Source: Nakamurella sp. PAMC28650 | GTDB lineage: Bacteria > Actinomycetota > Actinomycetes > Mycobacteriales > Nakamurellaceae | Assembly (NCBI RefSeq): GCF_014303395.1 | Contig: NZ_CP060298.1 | Span: 2,170,001 to 2,234,000 of the forward strand | Reading direction: 5' to 3' | DNA length: 64,000 nt | Shown: piece after piece, positions 18,117-26,195 of the stretch | Layout: each line of letters opens with the position of its first letter | How positions within the stretch are numbered: position 1 is the first letter of the stretch | Position numbers and translations under genes: made by a program | The notes under the pieces: model-generated | The model's database searches: none | The model's input: the letters and a program-made list of their open reading frames with translations, nothing else | What the model was told of the DNA's origin: nothing

Positions 18117-19448
18117 ATGACCTTCGACCCCGCCGAGCGCGGACTGCGCGAGTCGGCCACCTTCGACCGGGCCGTCATCCACGACATCCAACGGGCCGCC
18201 GCCACCGGTGTCTACGACATCCGCGGGTGGGGGGCCAAGCGCCGGATCCCCCACTTCGACGACCTGCTCTTCCTGGGGGCCAGCATCTCCCGCTACCCGC
18301 TCGAGGGGTATCGCGAGAGCTGCGGCACCGACGTCGTTCTCGGCGCCCGCAACGCGAAGTACCCGCTGCACCTAAATATACCGGTGACGATCGCCGGGAT
18401 GAGCTTCGGTGCGCTGTCCGGCCGGGCCAAGGAGGCGCTGGGGCGCGGGGCCACGGAGGCCGGCACGTCCACCACCACCGGAGACGGCGGCATGACGGCC
18501 GAGGAACGCGATCAGAGCAAACATCTGGTCTACCAGTACCTCCCGTCCCGCTACGGGATGAACCCGATCGACCTGCGCAAGGCCGACGCCATCGAGATCG
18601 TGCTCGGCCAGGGGGCGAAGCCCGGTGGCGGCGGCATGCTGCTGGGCCAGAAGATCACCGACCGGGTGGCCGGCATGCGCACCCTGCCGGCGGGGATCGA
18701 CCAGCGGTCGGCGTCCCGCCATCCCGACTGGACCGGCCCGGACGACCTGACGATCAAGATCCGCGAGCTGCGCGAGATCACCGACTGGGAGAAGCCGATC
18801 TACGTCAAGGTCGGCGCCTCGCGCACCTACTACGACGTCAAGCTCGCGGTGCACGCCGGCGCGGACGTGGTCGTCGTCGACGGGATGCAGGGCGGGACGG
18901 CCGCCACCCAGGACGTGTTCATCGAGAACGTGGGCATCCCCACGCTCGCCGCGTTGCCCCAGGCGGTGCAGGCACTGCAGGAACTCGGTGTGCACCGCGA
19001 GGTCCAGCTGATCATCTCCGGAGGGATCCGGTCGGGTGCCGATGTGGCCAAGGCCCTCGCACTCGGGGCCGACGCCGTCTCCATCGGGACCGCTGCGCTG
19101 ATCGCTCTGGGGGACAACGATCCAGTGCATGCCGCCGAGTACGAGGCGCTGGGCTCGGCCGCCGGCTTCTACGACGACTTCCAGGACGGACGCGACCCGG
19201 CCGGGATCACCACGCAGGACCCCGACCTGCAACTGCGGCTGGACCCGGTCGCGGCCGGACACCGACTTGCGAACTACCTGCGGGTGCTGACCATGGAGGC
19301 GCAGACGATAGCGCGCGCCTGCGGCAAGTCCCACGTGCAGCACCTGGAGCCGGAGGACCTGGTCGCGCTGACCATCGAATCCGCTGCGATGGCCCGGGTT
19401 CCGCTGGCCGGGACGTCGTGGATCCCCGGCTCGAACGGCGGGTTCTGA
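18117..19448 (+). CDS. FMN-binding glutamate synthase family protein (GlxD/MgsC-like)
   Basis: 443 aa FMN-dependent TIM-barrel enzyme of the glutamate synthase central domain. Motifs include IAGMSFGALSGRAKEALGRGA, STTTGDGGMT, QGAKPGGGGMLLG, VKVGA, VVVDGMQGGTAATQ, and LIISGGIRSGADVAKALALGADAV, the last being the phosphate-binding region of the FMN site. It is the catalytic redox subunit of the presumed three-subunit synthase. It lies 32 nt after the GXGXG gene with AGGGCAGGA as Shine-Dalgarno. Whether it makes glutamate or N-methylglutamate cannot be decided from sequence alone; the flanking sarcosine-oxidase-like gene favours N-methylglutamate. Confidence 0.88.
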   Translation: MTFDPAERGLRESATFDRAVIHDIQRAAATGVYDIRGWGAKRRIPHFDDLLFLGASISRYPLEGYRESCGTDVVLGARNAKYPLHLNIPVTIAGMSFGALSGRAKEALGRGATEAGTSTTTGDGGMTAEERDQSKHLVYQYLPSRYGMNPIDLRKADAIEIVLGQGAKPGGGGMLLGQKITDRVAGMRTLPAGIDQRSASRHPDWTGPDDLTIKIRELREITDWEKPIYVKVGASRTYYDVKLAVHAGADVVVVDGMQGGTAATQDVFIENVGIPTLAALPQAVQALQELGVHREVQLIISGGIRSGADVAKALALGADAVSIGTAALIALGDNDPVHAAEYEALGSAAGFYDDFQDGRDPAGITTQDPDLQLRLDPVAAGHRLANYLRVLTMEAQTIARACGKSHVQHLEPEDLVALTIESAAMARVPLAGTSWIPGSNGGF

Positions 19449-19488
19449 TCGAGTCGGCCGGCACCTCGGGTGGCGTCGGTGGTCCGGG

Positions 19489-20139
19489 ATGACCGACGTC
19501 GATCCGTTGCTGCGCAACATCGCCGGCTCGACCAGCGAACGGCGCCCAGGGCAGGACATCGAGCCGGACCCGCTGGAGATGGCGATCGGGCGCAACGTGC
19601 GGGCGCTGCGACTTTCATCCGGCCTGTCGGTGGGCGAGATGGCTGCCCGGATCGGCATTTCCAAGCCCATGCTCTCCAAGATCGAGAACGCCCAGACCTC
19701 CTGCAGCCTGTCCACCCTGAGTGCCCTGTCGAAGGGGTTGGACGTCCCCGTGACGTCGTTGTTCCGGGGTGCGGACAATCGCCGCGAGGCGGTCTTCGTG
19801 CCGGCCGGGACGGGGCCGGCGATCATGCGGAACGGCACCAGGGAAGGCCACCTCTACGAGTCGCTCGGGGCCCTGCGCGGCCAGCACCAACGGCTGGAAC
19901 CGCTGCTGGTGACGCTGACCGCCGAGAGCGAGACGTTCCCCCTGTTCCAGCATCCCGGTACGGAGCTGATCTACCTGCTGGAGGGCGAGATGAGCTATGG
20001 GCACAGCCATTCTGTCTACGCCCTGACACCGGGTGATGCCCTGCTGCTGGACGGCGAGGGCCAGCACGGGCCGACCGCACTGACCCGGTTGCCGATCCGG
20101 TTCCTGTCGATCGTGGCGTTCCCGGACGTGCCGGGCTGA
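19489..20139 (+). CDS. XRE-type HTH-cupin transcriptional regulator
   Basis: 216 aa. An N-terminal helix-turn-helix spans about residues 28-85 (NVRALRLSSGLSVGEMAARIGISKPMLSKIE, given in part). A cupin_2 sensor domain follows at about 130-205 (FPLFQHPGTELIYLLEGEMSYGHS, ALTPGDALLLDGEGQHGP). Regulators of this architecture sense small metabolites through the cupin and often control neighbouring amine or amino-acid catabolic genes. It starts 40 nt after the FMN subunit and ends 19 nt before the flavin oxidase, so it appears to be part of the same operon and may autoregulate it. Confidence 0.87.
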   Translation: MTDVDPLLRNIAGSTSERRPGQDIEPDPLEMAIGRNVRALRLSSGLSVGEMAARIGISKPMLSKIENAQTSCSLSTLSALSKGLDVPVTSLFRGADNRREAVFVPAGTGPAIMRNGTREGHLYESLGALRGQHQRLEPLLVTLTAESETFPLFQHPGTELIYLLEGEMSYGHSHSVYALTPGDALLLDGEGQHGPTALTRLPIRFLSIVAFPDVPG

Positions 20140-20158
20140 TCCGGCTCCCAGACGTTGC

Positions 20159-21337
20159 ATGACGAAAGGTGTTGCTCGCGTGGGTACTTCGGAGTACGTG
20201 GTGATCGGGGCCGGGCTGGCCGGATCGGCGACCGCGTGGAATCTGGCGCGCCGCGGCCACGAGGTGACCCTCGTCGAGCGAACGCGGCCGGCCGCCCCGG
20301 ACGGCAGCTCGCACGGCTCCGCGCGGATCTTCCGGTACGCCTATCCGGACGCCTTCTACGCCGCTCTGGTCGCCTCGGCCCGTTCCCGGTGGGAGGAGTT
20401 GGAACAGCTGGCCGGTCGAAGACTGATCACCCCGACCGGATCGCTGGATTTCGGCGAATCCCGCAACCCGTCCCAGCTCGCCGGTGTGTTGGAGGCGGTC
20501 GGGGTGGAGCACGAGCTGCTCGCCGCCGCTGCCGCTCGCGCCCGTTGGCCACAGATCGCCGTCGACACGGAGGTCCTGTGGCACCCCGAGGCGGGCGTCA
20601 TCGACGCGCAGGAGTCGGTGAACGCCATGGTCGACCTGGCCCGTCGGGCCGGCGCGGAGATCCTGACCGACTGGCCCGTCACCGTGGTGCAGGCCACCGC
20701 GACCGGGTACCGGGTGCTCTCCCCGGACGGCGAGCCTCTGGACTGCGCAAAGGTGGTCGTCAGCGCCGGTGGGTGGCTGCCCCAACTGCTCGGTTCTCTG
20801 CCGTTGCCGGCCGACTTCCGGGAGAGCGTGCCGCCGCTGCAGGTACGTCAGGAACAGGCCTACCACTTCCCGTACCGCGAGTCGGCTGCGGAGCCCGGCC
20901 CCGCGGAGGCTGACCCCCGGCCGTGGCCGACGGTGATCCACAAGAACCCGGGCATCTCCACCTACAGCCTGCCCGGCGGGCGGGACGCCGCCTTCCGCGG
21001 GCAGAAGCTGGCCGAGTACAACGCGGGCCGGATCATTTCCGGTGCCGCCGCCCAGACCGGAACTGTGGACGCCGCCAATCGGGCGCGGATGGTGGACTAC
21101 GCGATCCGGTACCTGCCGGGCGTCGTCCCCGAGCCCTACGCCGAGACCACCTGCCTGTTCACCAACACCCCGACCGAGGACTTCATCATCGACGAGTGGG
21201 ACGGCATCACGCTGCTGTCGCCCTGCTCCGGGCACGGGGCCAAGTTCGCCCCGCTGCTCGGCGAGATCGCGGCCGATCTCGCGACCGGGGTGCGGGCGCC
21301 GGCCGAACGGTTCCGGCTCCGCAGCCGCGCCCGCTGA
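20159..21337 (+). CDS. Monomeric sarcosine oxidase / N-methyl-amino-acid oxidase family flavoenzyme
   Basis: 392 aa FAD-dependent oxidoreductase. The dinucleotide-binding motif VVIGAGLAGSATAWNLA is at residues 14-30, and SSHGSARIFRYAYPD follows at about 50. The family signature FTNTPTEDFIIDEWDG precedes SPCSGHGAKFAPLLGE, where Cys356 corresponds to the cysteine that binds flavin covalently in monomeric sarcosine oxidase. Such enzymes oxidise N-methyl groups to formaldehyde and a primary amine. In this operon the expected substrate would be N-methylglutamate, doing with one subunit what methylotrophs do with four (MgdABCD); that is inference. Sarcosine, N-methyltryptophan or pipecolate are alternatives. 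Confidence 0.87.
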   Translation: MTKGVARVGTSEYVVIGAGLAGSATAWNLARRGHEVTLVERTRPAAPDGSSHGSARIFRYAYPDAFYAALVASARSRWEELEQLAGRRLITPTGSLDFGESRNPSQLAGVLEAVGVEHELLAAAAARARWPQIAVDTEVLWHPEAGVIDAQESVNAMVDLARRAGAEILTDWPVTVVQATATGYRVLSPDGEPLDCAKVVVSAGGWLPQLLGSLPLPADFRESVPPLQVRQEQAYHFPYRESAAEPGPAEADPRPWPTVIHKNPGISTYSLPGGRDAAFRGQKLAEYNAGRIISGAAAQTGTVDAANRARMVDYAIRYLPGVVPEPYAETTCLFTNTPTEDFIIDEWDGITLLSPCSGHGAKFAPLLGEIAADLATGVRAPAERFRLRSRAR

Positions 21338-21355
21338 AACCGGACGGCCCGCGTC

Positions 21356-21439
21356 GATCAGCCTGCACCGATCAGCCTGCACCGATCAGCCTGCACCGAT
21401 CAGCCCGCATCGATCAGCCCGGGTCGATCAGTCGGTCAG
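21356..21439. repeat. Tandem repeat, 14 bp unit, about six copies
   Basis: The unit GATCAGCCTGCACC begins at 21356, 21370 and 21384, with degenerate copies at 21398, 21412 and 21426. It fills the gap between the convergent oxidase and solute-binding-protein genes and reaches the latter's stop codon. No transposase or promoter is apparent. Confidence 0.9.
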
Positions 21440-22392
21440 CCCAGGCCGTTGGCCTTGATCCAGGTCTTGGCGACGGCATCTGGATCGGTGCCGCCGTAGA
21501 CCTGCTTGTCCAGCGCGGTCAGGGTCGCGGTGTCGAGCTTGGCCGAGACCGCGTTCAGCGCGGACGTGATGGTGGGGGTGACCTTCTTGGAGGAGATCAG
21601 CGGCAGCACGTTCTGCGCCGTGTAGAGGTTCTTGGGGTCCTGGAGCAGCACGAACTTGTACGCCGGGACCGCGGGATCGGTGGTGAACAGGTCGGCTGCG
21701 TCGATCTGGCCGTTCTTCAGGGCGGCGACGGTGAGCGGCCCGCCGGAGTCGAGGGTCTTGAACGTCTGGAACGTGACGCCGTAGGTGCTCTTGAGGCCGG
21801 CGACCCCGTCGGCCCTGGTCTTGAACTCGGGGCCGGCGCCGATGATCAGGCTGCCCGCGTGGGCGGCCAGGTCGGCGATCGTCTTGAGGCTGTACTTGGC
21901 GGCGGTGGCCGCGGACACCGCGATGGCGTCCTTGTCCTGGGCCTGCGACTGGGCCAGCACCTCGAGGCCGGACGGCTTGAGGACGGCCGGCAGGGCCGCG
22001 TAGATGTCGGCCGAGCTGGCGGCCTTCGACGTCGTGTCGACATAGGCCAGCAGCGTGCCGCTGTACTCGGGGATGAGGTCGATCGAGCCGTCCTTGATGG
22101 CCGGGATGTAGACCTCCCGGGCGCCGATCTTGGGCTTCGTCGTCACCGTGATGCCCTTGGCCCGCAGGGCCTCCGCGTAGACGTCCATCAGCAGGACGCT
22201 CTCCGCGAAGTTGGCCGAGCCGATGGTGATCGAGCCACCACCGGCGGCCGGGGCCGGGGACCCGGCGGCGGGGGCCGAGGAGACACTGGACGAGGAAGCG
22301 GCGCTGCCGGTCGAGCTGGAACTGCCACAGGCCGTGACCGCGAGGGCAGCGGCGGCGATGGCCCCGACGAAGGCCAGGTGGGTGCGATTCAT
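21436..22392 (-). CDS. Quaternary-amine ABC transporter substrate-binding lipoprotein (OpuBC/ProX type)
   Basis: 318 aa lipoprotein. The signal peptide MNRTHLAFVGAIAAAALAV ends in a lipobox with the lipid-anchored Cys (VTAC). A Ser/Ala linker follows, then the OpuAC-type domain with SANFAESVLLMDVYAEAL, GAREVYIPAIKDGSIDLIPE and YSGTLLAYVD. Family members bind glycine betaine, choline, carnitine or, in some species, ergothioneine. The ATG at 22392 is preceded by AAGGAGAA; upstream in-frame codons are not part of the gene. It is the last gene of a minus-strand operon after one ATPase and two permeases, separated by 136 bp. Confidence 0.9.
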   Translation of the reverse strand: MNRTHLAFVGAIAAAALAVTACGSSSSTGSAASSSSVSSAPAAGSPAPAAGGGSITIGSANFAESVLLMDVYAEALRAKGITVTTKPKIGAREVYIPAIKDGSIDLIPEYSGTLLAYVDTTSKAASSADIYAALPAVLKPSGLEVLAQSQAQDKDAIAVSAATAAKYSLKTIADLAAHAGSLIIGAGPEFKTRADGVAGLKSTYGVTFQTFKTLDSGGPLTVAALKNGQIDAADLFTTDPAVPAYKFVLLQDPKNLYTAQNVLPLISSKKVTPTITSALNAVSAKLDTATLTALDKQVYGGTDPDAVAKTWIKANGLG

Positions 22393-22528
22393 TCTCTGTT
22401 CTCCTTCTGCAGGACCGACTCGATGCCGGCCTCTGGACGGACGTGCTGGTGGACCGATCTGCCGCTCCACCAGGGAGTCCCGGTGACGACGGCTACTGTG
22501 CCATGCAATGACTGCCATCCCGTGACGG

Positions 22529-23368
22529 TCAGCGCACCGAATCTGGGCGGAGTCCGGGCCGTCTGGGCTGCTGGGCGACCACTTCCGAGATGACCTTCTC
22601 CGGTTCCGGGGCCATGACCGGCTGCGATCCGGCCAGCACAGTGGAACGCCGGTAGCGCCCGGTGATTCCCCGGGACGTCGTGTAGCGCTGGATCGTGGCC
22701 AAAATGAAATCAATGGCCAGCGCCAGCACGGCCACCAGGAGCGCCCCGCCGAGGAGCTGACCGGTGGCGGCACGGCTGGGGTCGGTGTCCTGGAAGGGTC
22801 CCTGCTGGAACCCGTCGTAGATGGGCCGGCCCAGGCCGCCGAGCCCGATGTAGGCGCCCACCGTCGCGGTGGCGATCACCTGCAGGCTGGCGCTCCGCAA
22901 ACCCGACATGATCAGCGGGAACGCGTTCGGCAGTTCGACGGACGTCAGCACCTGACGGCCCGTCATGCCCATCCCCTTCGCGGCGTCGCGGATCGCCGGA
23001 TCCACGGACTGCACGCCGGCGTAGGTGTTGGACAGGATCGGCGGGACCGCCAGCAGGACCAGCACGATCTCGACCGGGATGATGTAGACGGCATTGCTCC
23101 GACCGTGGAAGTGCGGCGACAGGACGATGAACAGCAGCACCATCAGGCCGAAGGTCGGCAGGGCCCTTGTCGCGTTGACCGAACCGACCACGAACGTTCC
23201 GCCCTTCCCGGTGTGCCCGATCCAGAGGCCCAACGGGAACGCGATCAGCGACGCGATCACGATGGCGATCACCGAGTACTCGACCTGGTCGAGGATGTTC
23301 GTCCAGAGCCCGGCCTGGCCGCCCCAGTTCGTGCCGGTGCTCAGGTAGGTCCACATGGCACCGATCAT
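22529..23368 (-). CDS. Quaternary-amine ABC transporter permease (OpuB/ProW type) 1
   Basis: 279 aa membrane permease with about six transmembrane helices. NATRALPTFGLMVLL and the EAA-type loop DPAIRDAAKGMGMTGRQVLTSVELPNAFPLIMSG (given here as a region, residues about 135-168) contact the ATPase. VIATATVGAYIGLGGLGRPI is the typical ProW ending. The ATG at 23368 overlaps the stop of the other permease by 4 bp (ATGA). It pairs with that permease to form the channel for the OpuBC-like binding protein. A proline-rich cytoplasmic tail of about 35 residues extends the C-terminus. Confidence 0.88.
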   Translation of the reverse strand: MIGAMWTYLSTGTNWGGQAGLWTNILDQVEYSVIAIVIASLIAFPLGLWIGHTGKGGTFVVGSVNATRALPTFGLMVLLFIVLSPHFHGRSNAVYIIPVEIVLVLLAVPPILSNTYAGVQSVDPAIRDAAKGMGMTGRQVLTSVELPNAFPLIMSGLRSASLQVIATATVGAYIGLGGLGRPIYDGFQQGPFQDTDPSRAATGQLLGGALLVAVLALAIDFILATIQRYTTSRGITGRYRRSTVLAGSQPVMAPEPEKVISEVVAQQPRRPGLRPDSVR

Positions 23369-24018
23369 GTTTTCGGCACCGCCCGCAGCCACGGGGTGAG
23401 GGCTCTGGTGGCGAACTGGATGGCGAAATCCAGCACCAGCGCGAGCACGATGCACAGGACGATGCCCAGCAGGATGGGGCTGCTCTGGTCGGTGCCCGCC
23501 GAGAACCCGTCGGAGAACAGCGTGCCCAGTTGGGACGTACCGATCAGGGTGGCCACCGTGACGAGGCTGACGTTGGACACGGTCGCGACCCTGACGCCGG
23601 CCGCGATCACCGGTACGGCCAGCGGGAGCTCGACCGCGAAGAAGCGGCCCAATGGCTTGTAGCCCATCGCGGTCGCCGCCTGCTTCGCGTCGGCCGGGAC
23701 CGAGGCCAGCCCGTCGGCGACCACGCGGACCAGGAGGGCGACCGCGTACGCGGCCAGCGCGACGATGACGTTGACCACGTCGAGGATCTGGGTGCCGAGG
23801 ATGCCGGGCATGGCCACGAACAACACCAGCGACGGGATGGTGTAGATCAGACCGGCGACGCTGATCAGCGGGGGATAGGCCCATTTGAACCGGGCCGCCA
23901 CCCAGCCCAGCGGAAGAGCGATGATCAGCCCGATGATCACCGGGATGACCGCCAGCTGCACGTGTGACCAGAGCTCGGCCATGATCTCGCTCCGGTGTCC
24001 GGTGAAGTAGGCGAACAT
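23365..24018 (-). CDS. Quaternary-amine ABC transporter permease (OpuB/ProW type) 2
   Basis: 217 aa, the usual size of OpuBB/OpuBD permeases, with about six membrane helices. Motifs: VAGLIYTIPSLVLFVAMPG and the EAA loop AKQAATAMGYKPLGRFFAVE, then VSNVSLVTVATLIGTSQLG. Its ATG overlaps the ATPase stop by one base (TGATG), so translation is probably coupled. The sequence differs clearly from the companion permease, consistent with a heterodimeric channel. Confidence 0.9.
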   Translation of the reverse strand: MFAYFTGHRSEIMAELWSHVQLAVIPVIIGLIIALPLGWVAARFKWAYPPLISVAGLIYTIPSLVLFVAMPGILGTQILDVVNVIVALAAYAVALLVRVVADGLASVPADAKQAATAMGYKPLGRFFAVELPLAVPVIAAGVRVATVSNVSLVTVATLIGTSQLGTLFSDGFSAGTDQSSPILLGIVLCIVLALVLDFAIQFATRALTPWLRAVPKT

Positions 24019-25148
24019 CAGCCGCGGACCGCCGGCTCGACGGCCCGGCTCGCGGCGGCCTTGGCCTCGATGCGCGCGACCACGTCGGCGGTCGTGACGG
24101 TGCCGAGCAGACGGGAGGACTCGTCCACCACGACGCCCCGGCCGGACGGCGAGGACAGGGCCGCGTCCAGGGTGTTGCGCAGGGTTCCCCCCTCGGTGGC
24201 CAGGGTGCCGCCCAGGTTCAGCAGCGCGGGGGAGATCTGCGTGCTGCCGTCATAGCTGCCGTGGTTGACGTTCAGCCAGCCCTGCGGTGAGTTGGCGGTG
24301 TCGACCACCAGCACCCAGCCGTCTTCGGCGACGCGCACGGCCTCGGCCACCGTGCCACCCAGGGCAATCGTCGGCTCCGTGCGCAACGGCACCGTGTCGT
24401 TCTCGAAGCCGAGCGCGCGGTATCCGCGATCCCGACCGACGAAACCGGCGACGAAGGCGTTGGCCGGGCGGGACAGCAGTTCGGCGGGGGTGGCCAGCTG
24501 GGCCAGGATGCCGCCGACGTTGAGCACGGCCACCTGGTCGCCGAGTTTGATCGCCTCGTCGATGTCGTGCGTGACGAAGACGATGGTCTTCCCCAGCTCC
24601 GACTGCAGCCGCAGGAATTCCTGCTGCAGCTGCTCACGCACCACCGGGTCGACCGCGGAGAACGGTTCGTCCATCAACATGACGGGAGGGTCGGCAGCCA
24701 GCGCGCGAGCCACACCGACGCGCTGCTGCTGACCGCCGGAGAGCTGGGCCGGGTACCGGCCGGCGAACCTGGCCTCCAGCCCCACGCGTTCCATCAGTTC
24801 CATCCCCCGGGCCCTTGCCTTCTTCTTGTCCTGCCCGAGCAGGCTGGGGACCGTCACGATGTTGTCCAGGATGGTGCGGTGCGGGAACAGGCCGGCGTGC
24901 TGGATGACGTACCCGATCCCACGGCGCAGCGTGGCCGGGGCGACCTTGCCGGTGTCCTGGTCGTCCATCCAGATCGTGCCGCCGGTCGGCTCGATCATCC
25001 GGTTGATCATCCGGAGGGAGGTGGTCTTGCCGCATCCGGAAGGGCCGACGAACACGGTGATCTGTCCGGACGGGGCGGTCAGGCTCAGCCCGTCGACCGC
25101 TACCGTTCCGTCGGGGTACTTCTTCGTCACGTCGTCGAACCTGATCAT
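24018..25148 (-). CDS. Quaternary-amine ABC transporter ATP-binding protein with CBS domain (OpuBA/ProV type)
   Basis: 376 aa ATPase that energises uptake. Walker A is GPSGCGKTTS (residues about 33-42), the Q-loop YVIQHAGLFPHRTI, the ABC signature LSGGQQQR, Walker B VMLMDEP, and the switch His in VFVTHDIDEAIKLGD. The C-terminal 130 residues form a CBS-type regulatory region; in OpuA this part senses ionic strength, so osmotic gating is possible. It is the first transporter gene, about 130 bp downstream of the IclR gene on the same strand. Compatible-solute uptake alone is an alternative to a catabolic role. Confidence 0.93.
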   Translation of the reverse strand: MIRFDDVTKKYPDGTVAVDGLSLTAPSGQITVFVGPSGCGKTTSLRMINRMIEPTGGTIWMDDQDTGKVAPATLRRGIGYVIQHAGLFPHRTILDNIVTVPSLLGQDKKKARARGMELMERVGLEARFAGRYPAQLSGGQQQRVGVARALAADPPVMLMDEPFSAVDPVVREQLQQEFLRLQSELGKTIVFVTHDIDEAIKLGDQVAVLNVGGILAQLATPAELLSRPANAFVAGFVGRDRGYRALGFENDTVPLRTEPTIALGGTVAEAVRVAEDGWVLVVDTANSPQGWLNVNHGSYDGSTQISPALLNLGGTLATEGGTLRNTLDAALSSPSGRGVVVDESSRLLGTVTTADVVARIEAKAAASRAVEPAVRG

Positions 25149-25190
25149 CCGGACACCGCCATGCTCGCTCCTGTTCGTCGGGTGGCTCGT

Positions 25191-25250
25191 GGTGCTCTGT
25201 CCTCTGGTGCTCTGTCGTCTGGTGCTCTGTCGTCTGGTGCTCTGTCGTCG
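25191..25250. repeat. Tandem repeat, 15 bp unit, four copies
   Basis: The unit GGTGCTCTGTCGTCT starts at 25191, 25206, 25221 and 25236, with one base change in the first copy. It lies between the IclR gene and the transporter ATPase gene, so within the likely promoter or leader of the transporter operon. No inverted symmetry was seen, so an operator array is possible but unsupported. Confidence 0.88.
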
Positions 25251-25275
25251 ATCTTCGGACGGTGCCGGCCCGCCG

Positions 25276-26076
25276 TCATCCGGTCGACCTCATGGACGCT
25301 CTGGCACCGACGACCCGTGCCGGGTGCGCCGGGTGCGACGGCACGGTGAACCGCCCGCTCAGTGCCCTTGCCTCCGTACTGACCAAACGTCCGATCACCG
25401 CCGCCTGCGCGCCATCCACACGGTAGGCGGGACCCACGACAGAGAGAACGGCAATCGTCTCGACACCCTGCTCCCCGGTGTCGGAGGGGAAGGCCGGCCG
25501 GTGCACAGGGGCCGCGATGGCGGTGACGTCCGGCTCGACCGCGGACCGCATGACCACGAACCCTTCAGCAGGCACGTCGCCCCGGAAGGCCGCCCCGGCC
25601 GCCGTGCCGCGGAGCGGGATGCTGCGCCCGACCCAGCTCGTGTGACGCACCGAGTGCAGGCCCTCGACCATCCCGGCGTAGACCGCGCTGTCGGTGGGGC
25701 CGGGGAGGCAGAGGTAGGCGGATTCGCCGCAACCCTGGACGATCCGTCGAAGCGCCGGCTCGGCCGCCCCGACCAGGGATTGTCGGCTCAACGCCGCCGC
25801 GCCGAGTTGGATCAGACGCGGCCCGGCGCGGAAGAGTCCGCGATCGTCGCGGATGATCAGGTGCGATGTCTCCAGCGTGCGCAGCAGGCGGAGGGCGGTG
25901 CTCGCGGCGAGGCCGGAACGCCGTGCGCACTCGGCCAGCCCGATCCCGCCCTGGTCGCAGACCTGCGCCAGCAGTTCCATCGCCCGCTCGACGGCCCGGG
26001 TGGAGGAGACCGGGCCGGCGGCCGTGTGCTCGCTCCGGACGGGGTGCTCGCCGGCCGGTGAAGAGAAGTTGCTCAA
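25276..26076 (-). CDS. IclR-family transcriptional regulator
   Basis: 266 aa. An N-terminal winged helix-turn-helix lies at about residues 28-85 (RAVERAMELLAQVCDQGG, GLAECARRSGLAASTALRLLRTLE in part), followed by the GAF-like effector domain (VEGLHSVRHTSWVGRSIPLRGTAAG). IclR proteins usually repress or activate catabolic genes next to them. The start TTG at 26076 follows GTGAGG; it is the best start that keeps a normal N-terminus. The gene is divergent from the lyase at 26196 and precedes the transporter, so it is placed to control both. Confidence 0.86.
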   Translation of the reverse strand: MSNFSSPAGEHPVRSEHTAAGPVSSTRAVERAMELLAQVCDQGGIGLAECARRSGLAASTALRLLRTLETSHLIIRDDRGLFRAGPRLIQLGAAALSRQSLVGAAEPALRRIVQGCGESAYLCLPGPTDSAVYAGMVEGLHSVRHTSWVGRSIPLRGTAAGAAFRGDVPAEGFVVMRSAVEPDVTAIAAPVHRPAFPSDTGEQGVETIAVLSVVGPAYRVDGAQAAVIGRLVSTEARALSGRFTVPSHPAHPARVVGARASMRSTG

Positions 26077-26195
26077 ACCTCACGCCTTTCTTGCCGACCA
26101 GCGGAAGAAGCCTGCCAGCAAGTGGAACCCTGGCGCGGGGGTCCCGGGTCGTCAAGGGCTGGGGCTGTTCGTGACAATCGCGTTACCTGCTTTTC

